A stretch of 64,000 nt of DNA. Origin: Paracoccus fontiphilus (GTDB lineage: Bacteria > Pseudomonadota > Alphaproteobacteria > Rhodobacterales > Rhodobacteraceae). Where the stretch lies: contig NZ_JAFNAW010000009.1 in assembly GCF_017356265.1 (NCBI RefSeq), forward strand, positions 12,501 to 76,500. Direction: 5' to 3'. The notes beneath the pieces were generated by a model. It saw only the letters and a program-made list of their open reading frames with translations. It did not search any database and had not been told where the DNA came from. The position numbers were made by a program, and so were the translations under genes. Of this stretch, positions 38,027 to 46,639 are shown one piece after another; the stretch's first letter is position 1, and each line of letters begins with the position of its first letter.

Positions 38027-38884
38027 TCAGGCCATGAGGCCGATCTTGTGGCTTTCGGGCCAGTGGGCGAACGGCAGGACGGCGCCGTTGCGGCGGCTTT
38101 CCGCGACCCGCGACAGATCGACATCGGACATGACCCAACCCGGCCGGTCCATGCCGCCCTCGGCGATGATGCCGGTTTCCGGCCAGAAGCCGTCCGGCGG
38201 GCCATAGATCGCGGCGCGCCCGCGGTTTTCATCCAGTGCGGGCATCCAGTCGCAGGCGCCCACCGTGGGCGACTGGACGACGACGCACTGGCCTTCCAGC
38301 GCGCGCGCCATGGCGCCGATGCGCACCCGGTTGAAGCCCGCGACCGTGTCGGTGCAGCTTGGCACCAGCAGCAGTTCGGCCCCAGCCTGCGCCAGCACCC
38401 GCCCCAGCAGCGGAAATTCGCTGTCATAGCAGATCAGGATGCCGATCCGCCCCAGGGCGGTGTCGAAAAGACGCAGGCCCGGCGCGCCTGTCACGTCCCA
38501 GTCCTCGCGTTCGAAGCGGGTCATGATCTGCTTGTCCTGGTGGCCTATGACGCCTCCAGGACCATACAGGACCGCGCGGTTGACCGGGCGCGGCCCTTCG
38601 AAGACCGGGCCGGACGCGCCAAGGATATGGCAGCCATGCGCCGCCGCCAGCCGTTCGTGCAGCGCCCGGACCTGCGGCCAGTGCCGCGCGACCTCGTGCA
38701 GGGACGCCTCCAGGTCGCCTGCAACGTCGTGCCCGCCCAGCGAGGCAAGCTCCATCGCGCCGTATTCCGGAAAGACCAGCAGGTCGGCGCCTGCCGCATC
38801 GGCGACCCAGGCGGTCAGCTTGGCCTCGTAGTCGGCGAAGCTGTCGAACCAGTCGATCGGATAGGCGCTAGCGGCGATCCTCAC
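38027..38884 (-). CDS. Carbon-nitrogen hydrolase (nitrilase superfamily)
   Basis: A 285-residue amidase of the nitrilase fold with the Glu-Lys-Cys triad: E in LLVFPEYGAMEL, K in HQDKQIMTRFE and C in ILICYDSEFPLLG. Substrate unknown. The GTG start overlaps the stop of the upstream acetyltransferase (GTGA). With that gene and an NTF2-like protein it forms a compact three-gene cassette found in other proteobacteria. Confidence 0.9.
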   Translation of the reverse strand: MRIAASAYPIDWFDSFADYEAKLTAWVADAAGADLLVFPEYGAMELASLGGHDVAGDLEASLHEVARHWPQVRALHERLAAAHGCHILGASGPVFEGPRPVNRAVLYGPGGVIGHQDKQIMTRFEREDWDVTGAPGLRLFDTALGRIGILICYDSEFPLLGRVLAQAGAELLLVPSCTDTVAGFNRVRIGAMARALEGQCVVVQSPTVGACDWMPALDENRGRAAIYGPPDGFWPETGIIAEGGMDRPGWVMSDVDLSRVAESRRNGAVLPFAHWPESHKIGLMA

Positions 38885-39465
38885 AGGCGGCGCATCCAGA
38901 ATTGCAGGGGTTTCTCGGTCTCGGCGGCTTCGCCCAGATCCTTCCAGGAAAAATACGCGATGACGCCCGGCAGCGGCTGATAGCCCCGCTTGCGCCAGAA
39001 ATCGTCCAGGGGGCGATAGTCTGCGGGCCGCGCCGGGTGATCGGCGGGACGGATCACGCTGCAAAAGGCGCTGTAGTCCAGGCCAAGGTCGCGGGCATGG
39101 GCTTCGCGCGCGTCGAAGAAGGCATGGCCGATGCCCTGCCCGCGGTATTCCGGCAGCAGCACGGATTCGGCGCAATAGAAGATCCGGTCCAGAGGCTCGG
39201 GGCGATCGGCGAAGGCCGCCGCGAAATCGGCGGCATGGTCGGCCATGGGCGCGCCGGTCGCGGCGCCCACGACCTTATCGCCGTCCATCGCCGCCACGAC
39301 CACCGCGCCGGGCGATTGGTAGGCGCGCAGGTAGTCGCGTTCGTAATCTGCGTCCCCGTCGTAAAGATAGGGAAAGTCGCGGAACACGCGGATGCGCAGA
39401 CGCGCGACGTCTTCCAGCGCGGCGGCCAGGGCCTCTCCGGTCAGGACGCGCGTCGTGACGGTCAT
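38881..39465 (-). CDS. GNAT family N-acetyltransferase
   Basis: A 194-residue GNAT enzyme. The acetyl-CoA loop is seen in ESVLLPEYRGQGIGHAFFDAREAHA, the R/Q-x-x-G-x-G pattern of motif A, preceded by VVVAAMDGDKVVGAATG. The C-terminus ends with DFWRKRGYQPLP and an aromatic strand. The acceptor is unknown. It overlaps both neighbours by 4 bases, so all three genes of the cassette are translationally coupled. Confidence 0.88.
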   Translation of the reverse strand: MTVTTRVLTGEALAAALEDVARLRIRVFRDFPYLYDGDADYERDYLRAYQSPGAVVVAAMDGDKVVGAATGAPMADHAADFAAAFADRPEPLDRIFYCAESVLLPEYRGQGIGHAFFDAREAHARDLGLDYSAFCSVIRPADHPARPADYRPLDDFWRKRGYQPLPGVIAYFSWKDLGEAAETEKPLQFWMRRL

Positions 39466-39863
39466 TGGCTGACCTGCCGCATCCAGTCGGCCAGGTTGTA
39501 ATAGGTCGTCACGCGCGCGATCTTGCCGTCGCGGATGGTGAAGAACGACCCGGCGGGCAGGCGATAGGTCTGGCCCCTGGCCTCGGGCAGGCCCTCGTCG
39601 GTCTTCAGGTAGGTGCCATTGACCACGAATTCCGCCGCCGCGCGGTCGCCCGCCTCGTTGGCGAAGATCACCATGTCGGTCAGGTTTTCCTTGTAGCTTT
39701 CCGTCATGTGGGCGTTGAACTGCGCGAACAGCGCCATGCCGCGGCGGATCTGGCCTTCGTTCACGTGATGCTCGACCTCGTCGTGCAGCAGGTCCAGCAT
39801 CGCGTCGGTCCGGCCCGCGTTGAAGGCATCGTAGTAGGCGGCGATCAGAGATTTCGTGTCCAT
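39462..39863 (-). CDS. NTF2/SnoaL-like ketosteroid isomerase-related protein
   Basis: A 133-residue cone-fold protein (TIGR02096-like). The family start LIAAYYDAFNAGRTDAMLDLLHDEVEHHVNEG is clear, then the pocket-lining strands with GSFFTIRDGKIARVTTYYN. Catalysis or binding specificity is not known. The ATG at 39863 has GAGGGG seven bases upstream, better than the Met nine codons earlier. First gene of the cassette with GNAT and nitrilase; 140 bases separate it from divergent phosphomannomutase. Confidence 0.88.
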   Translation of the reverse strand: MDTKSLIAAYYDAFNAGRTDAMLDLLHDEVEHHVNEGQIRRGMALFAQFNAHMTESYKENLTDMVIFANEAGDRAAAEFVVNGTYLKTDEGLPEARGQTYRLPAGSFFTIRDGKIARVTTYYNLADWMRQVSQ

Positions 39864-40003
39864 TTGCCCCTCTTGTGCGTTTGCCGTCATCTAGCGCAAG
39901 GCGCGTGCCGCGTCACTTGGTCCGAAGGGACCAAACCCTTGAATATCCGGGCCAAGCTGCTAGCGCTTGAACCCATCCATAGCGCAAGAAGGATTCGCGC
40001 CCC

Positions 40004-41392
40004 ATGACCGACAAATCCAACCTTGGCCATCGTGAGATCACCTGTTTCAAAGCCTACGACGTGCGCGGCGAGTTGGGCAAGAACCTGGACGCCGATGTCG
40101 CCTATCGCATCGGCCGCGCCTTTGCCCAGGCGCGCGGGGCCAAGCGCGTCGTGGTGGGCCGCGACAGCCGCGAAACCTCGCCCGAACTGGCGGCCGCGCT
40201 GATCGAGGGGCTGACGGATGGCGGCGCCGACGTGCTGGACCTGGGCCTGGCGGGCACCGAGGAGGTGTATTTCCACACCGGCTTTCACGACACCGACGGG
40301 GGCATCGAGGTCACGGCGTCCCACAACCCGATCAACTACAACGGCATGAAGATCGTGGGGCGCGGATCGGCGCCGCTGGACCCGGCGACCGAACTGCCGC
40401 CCATCGTGGAACTGGCGACTGGCGGCAGCTTCGCGCCCGCGACCAAGGGCAGCGTCACGGATTTCAGCCACGCGCGCGCGGACTATGCGCGTGCCATGGC
40501 GGATTTCGTGGACGTGTCGGTGCTGAAGCCGATGAAGATCGTGGTGAACGCCGGCAACGGCACGGCGGGCCCGACCTTCGACGCCATCGCGGCGGAACTG
40601 GAAAAGCGCGGCGCGCCGCTGACCTTCGTGCGGATGCACCACGATGTGGACAGCAGCTTCCCGAACGGCATCCCGAACCCGCTGCTGGACGAGAACCAGC
40701 CCCCCACCGTCGAGAAGGTCAAGGCCGAGGACGCGGACCTGGGCGTCGCCTGGGACGGCGATTTCGACCGCTGCTTCTTCTTCGACGAGAACGGCCGCTT
40801 CATCCCCGGCGAGTACATCGTGGGCCTGCTGGGCGCGGCCTTCCTGGAGAAAAGCCCCGGCGAGAAGGTCGTCCACGATCCCCGCGTCATCATGAACACC
40901 CGCGCCATGATCCAGGAGGCGGGCGGAGAGCCGGTGGTCAGCAAGACCGGCCACGCTTTCATCAAGCGCAAGATGCGCGACGTGGGCGCCATCTATGGCG
41001 GAGAGATGTCGGCGCACCACTATTTTCGCGACTTCTACTATTGCGACAGTGGCATGATCCCCTGGCTCTTGATGATCGAACTGCTGTCGCGCAAGGGACA
41101 GACGCTGGCCGAACTGCTGGAAGAACGGATGCGGCTTTATCCGTCCTCGGGCGAGACGAACTATCACATCGACGACCCCGACGCGGCCATCGCCCGCCTG
41201 ATCGAGAAGTATGAATCCCAAGCGGATTCACGCGACGACCTGGACGGCGTGTCGCTGGATTTCGGGAACTGGCGCTTCAACCTGCGCAAGTCGAACACGG
41301 AACCCGTGGTGCGGCTGAACCTCGAATCCGATGGCGACGCGGCGCTGGTGCGTGAAAAGCAGGCGGAACTGGCCGCGCTGCTTCAGGGCTAG
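40004..41392 (+). CDS. manB: Phosphomannomutase/phosphoglucomutase
   Basis: Interconverts hexose-6-phosphate and hexose-1-phosphate for sugar nucleotide synthesis. The 462-residue alpha-D-phosphohexomutase has the phosphoserine loop TASHNPINYNGMK, Mg-binding DGDFDRCFF, sugar-binding GGEMSAHHYF and phosphate-binding RKSNTEPVVRL, all intact. It feeds mannose or glucose nucleotide pools for the glycan genes that follow. Its stop overlaps the convergent sulfotransferase gene by 4 bases. cpsG/algC are equivalent names. Confidence 0.94.
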   Translation: MTDKSNLGHREITCFKAYDVRGELGKNLDADVAYRIGRAFAQARGAKRVVVGRDSRETSPELAAALIEGLTDGGADVLDLGLAGTEEVYFHTGFHDTDGGIEVTASHNPINYNGMKIVGRGSAPLDPATELPPIVELATGGSFAPATKGSVTDFSHARADYARAMADFVDVSVLKPMKIVVNAGNGTAGPTFDAIAAELEKRGAPLTFVRMHHDVDSSFPNGIPNPLLDENQPPTVEKVKAEDADLGVAWDGDFDRCFFFDENGRFIPGEYIVGLLGAAFLEKSPGEKVVHDPRVIMNTRAMIQEAGGEPVVSKTGHAFIKRKMRDVGAIYGGEMSAHHYFRDFYYCDSGMIPWLLMIELLSRKGQTLAELLEERMRLYPSSGETNYHIDDPDAAIARLIEKYESQADSRDDLDGVSLDFGNWRFNLRKSNTEPVVRLNLESDGDAALVREKQAELAALLQG

Positions 41393-42786
41393 GGCATCAG
41401 CTCGAACCCGAAGGTGACGTAGTCGCGCAGGTATGCAGCCTGCGCGGCCTCGGCCAGCCGGGGATCGCGGAGGATGTCGGGCACGGCGGCAGGGGCCAGC
41501 CCGTCCAGCCTGGCGTCCCCTATCCCCGCCATGCGGGCCAGATGATCCAGTTCCTCGGCCAGCCGGTCCTCTCGCACCAGCATGTCCGGCGAGGCGAAGC
41601 GGGCAAAGCCTGACAGCACCTCGGTCTGGCTGGCCCAGAGGGGATGGGTCGGCAGGGATGTCTGGCCGTTCAGGTTCCGGCGCAAAAAGCCCAGGAAATC
41701 GGCGAACACCGCGACCCGCGCGGTGCCGGTCAGGTCGGCCAGGGCGTCCTCGGGCGGCAGGGCCACGCGGTGCATGCCGCGCAGCAGGTCGCGCTGTTCG
41801 GGATTGCCGCGCGCCAGCAGATGGTCGAACGCGTCCCAGGCGCGCAAAAGGGGATGGCGCAGGACCGCGAAGCTGCGATGGCCGGGATGGGCGCGCTTCC
41901 ACTGGCGCAGCGTCGATTGGGTAAAGCCGCCCTCGACCGGCCCCAGCGCCGCAAGCCAGTCGCGGATCGCCCGCTCTGGCCCGCCCTTGACAGGCATCGA
42001 CAGCAATCCCCGGCCCGCATCCGCGGCCAGGAAGCTGGGCACCGCGGGGCCGCGGCGGGATTCGAAATGGGGCAGGCGGTGCAGCCCGAAAGGGTCCAGA
42101 TCGCGCAGGTCAGCCTGCATCGCGTCGAAATTGGCGACCTTGCGCGCCAGTTCCTGCGGGTTCTGGGGCACCTGGTCGCGGGCAGGCTCCACCCGTTCCA
42201 GATCAGGGCGGCCCAGCCAGTGCAGAAGGCCGGTCATCACCTCCGCATCGCGCAGGTCGTCATAGCCGACCCAGAACGCCGCCTGCCCTGCCGCCTGCAG
42301 CCGGTTGACCAGATCCAGCCGGAAATCCTCGGCCGCGGCCAGCATCCGGCGGAACTCGGCCCCGTCATAGGCGATGCGGGCGGGGATCGGGGTTTCCGAC
42401 TCGTTCAGCTTCCACTGGTTCGTTTCCCAGGCCAGCCGGGTCGAGACATAGCTGTCCAGCGGATTGCGGGTCAGGATGATCTTGGCGCAGCGCCGGTCCC
42501 GGATGATCGGGTCCAGGACGCGGGGATCGTGGTCGTGGAAATAGCGAAACCCCGCCATGTGGCCCGGCTTGTCGGCCAGCCTGGCCAGCAGGGGCAAGGG
42601 ATCGGCCTCGCGTTCCGCGCGCGTGATTCCCAGCATCTCGTCCTTGTCGGGCCAGCCCATCATGTAAGGATTGAAGGCCTCGCCAAAGCAGGTGATGCCC
42701 TTGACGGCGTTCAGCGTCGCTTCCAGCAGGTTGGACCCTGTGCGCATCTCGGCAAAGATCACGAAGCTTCGAAACCCCTGGCTCAT
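41389..42786 (-). CDS. PAPS-dependent sulfotransferase, two-part
   Basis: A 465-residue cytoplasmic sulfotransferase of the Stf0/NodH type. The 5'-phosphosulfate loop FAEMRTGSNLLEATL is at residues 11-25 and the 3'-phosphate motif LTRNPLDSYVS at 105-115. Residues beyond about 245 form a second part with VLRHPLLRAWDAF at 308-320, resembling the 3'-phosphate motif of another sulfotransferase family but with no obvious P-loop before it. It would transfer sulfate from PAPS to a glycan. Last gene of the galU operon, overlapping GT14 by 4 bases. Confidence 0.85.
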   Translation of the reverse strand: MSQGFRSFVIFAEMRTGSNLLEATLNAVKGITCFGEAFNPYMMGWPDKDEMLGITRAEREADPLPLLARLADKPGHMAGFRYFHDHDPRVLDPIIRDRRCAKIILTRNPLDSYVSTRLAWETNQWKLNESETPIPARIAYDGAEFRRMLAAAEDFRLDLVNRLQAAGQAAFWVGYDDLRDAEVMTGLLHWLGRPDLERVEPARDQVPQNPQELARKVANFDAMQADLRDLDPFGLHRLPHFESRRGPAVPSFLAADAGRGLLSMPVKGGPERAIRDWLAALGPVEGGFTQSTLRQWKRAHPGHRSFAVLRHPLLRAWDAFDHLLARGNPEQRDLLRGMHRVALPPEDALADLTGTARVAVFADFLGFLRRNLNGQTSLPTHPLWASQTEVLSGFARFASPDMLVREDRLAEELDHLARMAGIGDARLDGLAPAAVPDILRDPRLAEAAQAAYLRDYVTFGFELMP

Positions 42787-44471
42787 TCGGCGGCGGCCCT
42801 TTCATTCGTCAGCAGTTCGACCGGGGGCAAATCCTCGCCCGTCAGGCGCGGGCGCAGGCCCGAATTGCGAAGCCGGCGCAGCATCTGGTCCAGCCCGGTC
42901 AGGTCGCGCATGGCGGGCAGCGTGGTCACGGGCGCCGAATGCGGGTCGATCTGCAGCATGAAGTCCTGGAGGATGCCCTTGGGGTTCATCAGGAACTCGC
43001 CCAGGTCATGCTGGACAAGCCGGGCGCGCACCCAGACCGAGTTCAGCACGTCCAGATGCTCAAGCTCGATCCGCTGCAACTGGGCAAAGACGCGGCGCAC
43101 GTCGTCGAAGGGCATGCCGGAATGCAGCAGCGGCAGCTTCCACGCCCCGGTCACGACCAGCATGTTCGCATGGGGATCGGTCGCCATGAACCAGTTGAGC
43201 GCCTGGTTGTCGCGCGGGCTGAACTGGAACACCTGCATCCGCTCCGTGATGCGGATCAGCGAGGTCAGGAACCCGTGCGGATCGCGGTCGCGCACCTGCG
43301 GATTGGACGAAATCGCGCCCGGCCCCGTGCGATGCCGTCCTGCGAATTCCACCAGCGACGGGTCCAGCAGATGGCCGTGGACATCGCAGGACAGATGCTG
43401 GCGCAACCAGTCCTCGAATTCCGGGAAGATGTCGCTTAGCCCTTGGATCACCGCATAGGGGGCGGATGTCTTGCCGTTTTCCGCGTCTTTCCGGGGAAAG
43501 CGGCTTTGCATGTAAAGCCCCGGCCTGCCCAGCACGCGGCGGCGGACGGTCTGGTTGATGATCCGCGAAATCCGCGCCGGCTGGGGCGGGTCGACCTGCG
43601 GGTGGCCGTCGTCCGGCGGCGGGAAATGCGCCAGAAGGCGCGAGGCGCCGGGCCAGATCTTGCGGGCCACGAAGCAGCGCGATTCGGCCAGGATCTCGAT
43701 ATGGTCGTCATAAAGCGAATAGGGGCGGCCCATGTGGTCGAACTTGGCCATGGTCAGCGACCAGCTTTCGATCCGCGTCGAATGGCGCCGCACCAGGGTC
43801 TGAAAGTAGCTTTCGTCCGGAATCCAGGTCAGGCGGAAGAAGCGGTCGAATTCCGCCCGCTGCGGGTCGGTCAGGATCGCGCGCAGGGTGCGCGCCGTCA
43901 GGCACCACCATTGCGATCCCAGATGCGGCGCAAGGCCGCCGGGCATCTTTCGCCGGATGCCCCGGCGCCGCTGCCAGTCCACGAAGCGGTCGAACAGCCA
44001 GCGGTGCCGCTTCCAGTCGAAGGGGAAGAACAGCGTGAAGCGTTCCTCGTTCAGCCCGCCCACGGTCCAGCCGACATCATGGGTGCTGACGCTTTCGATA
44101 TGGTCCCGGTCGGGATCGGCGCCCAGATAGGCGATCAGGTCCGATACCGGCCGCAAGGGCAGGCAGGCACCCGAGGCCAGATAGACATGGGTCGTGTCGG
44201 GGAACCGCTGCAGCAACTCCTCGGCCGCGTCTTGGGTGGCGCGGACCAGGCTGAAGCGGCCCCAGGAACAGCGGTGGCGGCGGGTAAAGAGGATGCGGTC
44301 GCAGTCCTTCAGCGTGTGCTTCAGCCGCGCAAGCGGGGCCGCCGACACCTTGGCGTCCACATGGATTGCCACCCTTGCGCCGTCATCGACCCAGATCCGG
44401 GCCAGCCGGGCCGCCAGGCCCAGGTCCGCGTGGCACAGCAGCACCACCCCAAGACGCACGTCCGCCGTCAT
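42783..44471 (-). CDS. GT14 (Branch-type) glycosyltransferase with C-terminal extension
   Basis: A 562-residue transferase. The first 290 residues match the core-2/I-Branching GT14 family: VVLLCHADLGLAARLARIW...IHVDAKV, then RHRCSWGRFSLVRATQDAAEELL, YLASGACLPLRP, LGSQWWCLTARTLRAIL and PDESYFQTLV. Animal relatives are beta-1,6-GlcNAc and xylosyltransferases. The rest is a bacterial DUF5927/5928-like extension with no motif I recognise. The start at 44471 overlaps the previous stop (ATGA); an upstream in-frame Met lies inside that gene. No signal peptide, so it acts in the cytoplasm. Confidence 0.85.
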   Translation of the reverse strand: MTADVRLGVVLLCHADLGLAARLARIWVDDGARVAIHVDAKVSAAPLARLKHTLKDCDRILFTRRHRCSWGRFSLVRATQDAAEELLQRFPDTTHVYLASGACLPLRPVSDLIAYLGADPDRDHIESVSTHDVGWTVGGLNEERFTLFFPFDWKRHRWLFDRFVDWQRRRGIRRKMPGGLAPHLGSQWWCLTARTLRAILTDPQRAEFDRFFRLTWIPDESYFQTLVRRHSTRIESWSLTMAKFDHMGRPYSLYDDHIEILAESRCFVARKIWPGASRLLAHFPPPDDGHPQVDPPQPARISRIINQTVRRRVLGRPGLYMQSRFPRKDAENGKTSAPYAVIQGLSDIFPEFEDWLRQHLSCDVHGHLLDPSLVEFAGRHRTGPGAISSNPQVRDRDPHGFLTSLIRITERMQVFQFSPRDNQALNWFMATDPHANMLVVTGAWKLPLLHSGMPFDDVRRVFAQLQRIELEHLDVLNSVWVRARLVQHDLGEFLMNPKGILQDFMLQIDPHSAPVTTLPAMRDLTGLDQMLRRLRNSGLRPRLTGEDLPPVELLTNERAAAE

Positions 44472-45496
44472 GCCCAGTTCCCGCGCGAAATCAGGCCCAG
44501 ATCCTCCAGTTGCCGCCAGTCGCGGTATTCGCGCGATTCGCTGCACCACAGTTGCACGCCGCGATGCAGCCCGGCGTGATACGCACGGTATTCCTGGCTG
44601 TTGCCGTAATGCTGGCGGCGGTCCAGTTCCTCGGCCGACTTGGAGGTGAACGAGGACAGGAACTTGGCATGAAGCAGGCAGCCCGACACCTGCTCGCCGC
44701 CGTCCTCGTCATAGACGAGGTTCAGCCCGCGCGGTAGCAGCATGTGGGTGGAACTGGCATAGGCATAGCGCAGGTGCCACTTGACCAGCGGGATCTTGTT
44801 CAGTGCCGGGCCGGACAGGGGATCATCCGTGAAGAACGCCCGCGTCCGCGGCCCGCCCTGAATCCACAGGTTGCCGAAATACTCGTTCTTCTGGATCGAG
44901 TAGTTGGCCGGATCGAACCAGCGCGCGACGGCGAAGGGATCCTCGCCCTCGGTGCAGATCGCATCCTCGACCGGGCCCTTGGGATACATGTCCAGCAGCA
45001 TGGCCGGGAAGGACCGGCGCCCCGTGTCGTCAAGCCAGGCGGTCAGCGCGGCCAGGGGCCGCTGGTCCATGTGCGGATAGACCAGGAATTCGTCGGGATC
45101 GACCGTCAGGCACCAATGGCCCCGGCCATGGCGCAGAAGCAGCCAGTTGATCCAGTCCATCCCGAAGCGCGAGCCCTTGTAGCTGTGGTCGGTCCACCAC
45201 AGGGACACGTCAGGCTGGCCGCGCAGCCAGTCGGCGCTGCCATCCGTGCTGGCATTGTCGACCATCAGGAAGTGGCGCACGCCAAGGGCGCGATAGTAGT
45301 TCAGGAAATAGGGCAGCCGGGCACGTTCGTTGCGCAGCGTGACAAGGCACAGGATGTCGTCCGGGGCGATCTGCCGCGTGCGGTCCGCCACCGGGCGCAG
45401 GGCGCGCCTGCGGCGGATGCCCCGTGCGATCAGGCGCTGCCGCTCCAGGCGTCGGCGCAGGCGAACCCTGGCCTGATGCACGTCTAGCCCCGACAT
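44468..45496 (-). CDS. Glycosyltransferase family 2 protein (copy A)
   Basis: A 342-residue GT-A-fold glycosyltransferase (Glyco_tranf_2_4 type). NASTDGSADWL matches the early nucleotide-binding turn, CLTVDPDEFLVYP carries the metal-binding D-x-D, and the acceptor region has KWHLRYAYASSTHML. A paralogue of the next gene (copy B), sharing DNASTDG, SRFGMDW and LLLRHGxGHWCLTVD. The ATG at 45496 is preferred because the longer frame lacks family similarity. It overlaps GT14 by 4 bases. Confidence 0.87.
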   Translation of the reverse strand: MSGLDVHQARVRLRRRLERQRLIARGIRRRRALRPVADRTRQIAPDDILCLVTLRNERARLPYFLNYYRALGVRHFLMVDNASTDGSADWLRGQPDVSLWWTDHSYKGSRFGMDWINWLLLRHGRGHWCLTVDPDEFLVYPHMDQRPLAALTAWLDDTGRRSFPAMLLDMYPKGPVEDAICTEGEDPFAVARWFDPANYSIQKNEYFGNLWIQGGPRTRAFFTDDPLSGPALNKIPLVKWHLRYAYASSTHMLLPRGLNLVYDEDGGEQVSGCLLHAKFLSSFTSKSAEELDRRQHYGNSQEYRAYHAGLHRGVQLWCSESREYRDWRQLEDLGLISRGNWA

Positions 45497-45589
45497 CGCC
45501 GTCCCCGCCCATCGACCCCATATCGTCCGTCTGCCATGATGCCCGGATTGCTGCGCATACACGCATTTGGCAAAGGCGTTCGGTCCGCG

Positions 45590-46639
45590 TCAACTAGCGG
45601 TCGTAAACCAATCCCCCCTGCCCATCAAGCCAAGCTCCTGCAACTGCCCCCAGTCGCGATACCGGACCGAGCCCTCGTGCCACAGCACCGGCGCCCGCGC
45701 GACCGAGGCGTGATAGTCGCGATAGGCCGGGGGGTCGATGAAATGCTGGGCGCGCCGAAGCTCCTCGGCGGCGCGGGCGGCGCTGTCGGGCAGGAACTTG
45801 CCATGCAGCAGGATGCCCGACAGGCGCGGGTCTCCGGGGCCGTCGTATTCGTCGTTCAGCCGGGGCGGCAGCAGCGAATGGGTCGAATTGACGTAAACAT
45901 ACCGCCGGTCCCAGCGGACCAGCGGCAGCTTGTTCAGGGTCGGCCCGCGCCGTGGATCATCGGGAAAGAACACCCGTTCCCGCACACCGCCCCTCAGGAT
46001 GCGGTTACGCTTAGGGTGGACGAGTTCGCAGCGGTATGGGGCGGCATCGAACCAGGGCAGCTGTTCCGTCAAGGGCGCATCGGCCGGTGCCTCGGCCCGG
46101 TCCAGCGGTCCCTGGGGATAAAGATCCAGCATCATGGCGCCCATGGCGGGACGGCGGGCGGCATCAAGATGCGCCACAAGGTCGGGCAAGGGGCGGCTGT
46201 CCCAATGGGGATAGATCAGCAACTCGTCCGCATCGACGGTCAGGCACCAATGCCCATGGCCATGCCGCAACAGCAAGGCGCCCAGCCAGTCCATTCCGAA
46301 GCGGGAAGCCCGGTATCCCCCCGCCGCCCGCCACAGCGAAACGTCCGCCCGGTCGCGCAGGAAGCGGTCGGTCCCATCGGTGCTGGCATTGTCCACGATC
46401 AGGAAGGCCGTGACGCCCAGCTTGCGATAATGGTCCAGAAACTGCGGCAGGCGCAGCATCTCGTTGCGGACGGTCGCGAAGCAGAGAATGTCGCCGGGCC
46501 GGATCGCCCCCGTGCGGTCCACCAAAGGCGACAGCGCACGGCTGGCCTTCATGCAGCGCCACAGCAGCTTGCGGCGCTTCCATCGCTGACGATAGGCCGA
46601 CCAGGCCCGCCGCATGGCGCTTGGCCGGCCCTTGCTCAC
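45590..46639 (-). CDS. Glycosyltransferase family 2 protein (copy B)
   Basis: A 349-residue paralogue of copy A, from which it is separated by 93 bases. It has VDNASTDGTDRFL, CLTVDADELLIYPH with the D-x-D metal site and VRWDRRYVYVNSTHSLLP. The basic N-terminal helix (YRQRWKRRKLLWR) may contact the membrane. The GTG at 46639 overlaps the galE stop; an ATG eight codons later (46615) aligns better with copy A's start and is also plausible. Sugar and acceptor are unknown. Confidence 0.85.
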   Translation of the reverse strand: MSKGRPSAMRRAWSAYRQRWKRRKLLWRCMKASRALSPLVDRTGAIRPGDILCFATVRNEMLRLPQFLDHYRKLGVTAFLIVDNASTDGTDRFLRDRADVSLWRAAGGYRASRFGMDWLGALLLRHGHGHWCLTVDADELLIYPHWDSRPLPDLVAHLDAARRPAMGAMMLDLYPQGPLDRAEAPADAPLTEQLPWFDAAPYRCELVHPKRNRILRGGVRERVFFPDDPRRGPTLNKLPLVRWDRRYVYVNSTHSLLPPRLNDEYDGPGDPRLSGILLHGKFLPDSAARAAEELRRAQHFIDPPAYRDYHASVARAPVLWHEGSVRYRDWGQLQELGLMGRGDWFTTAS

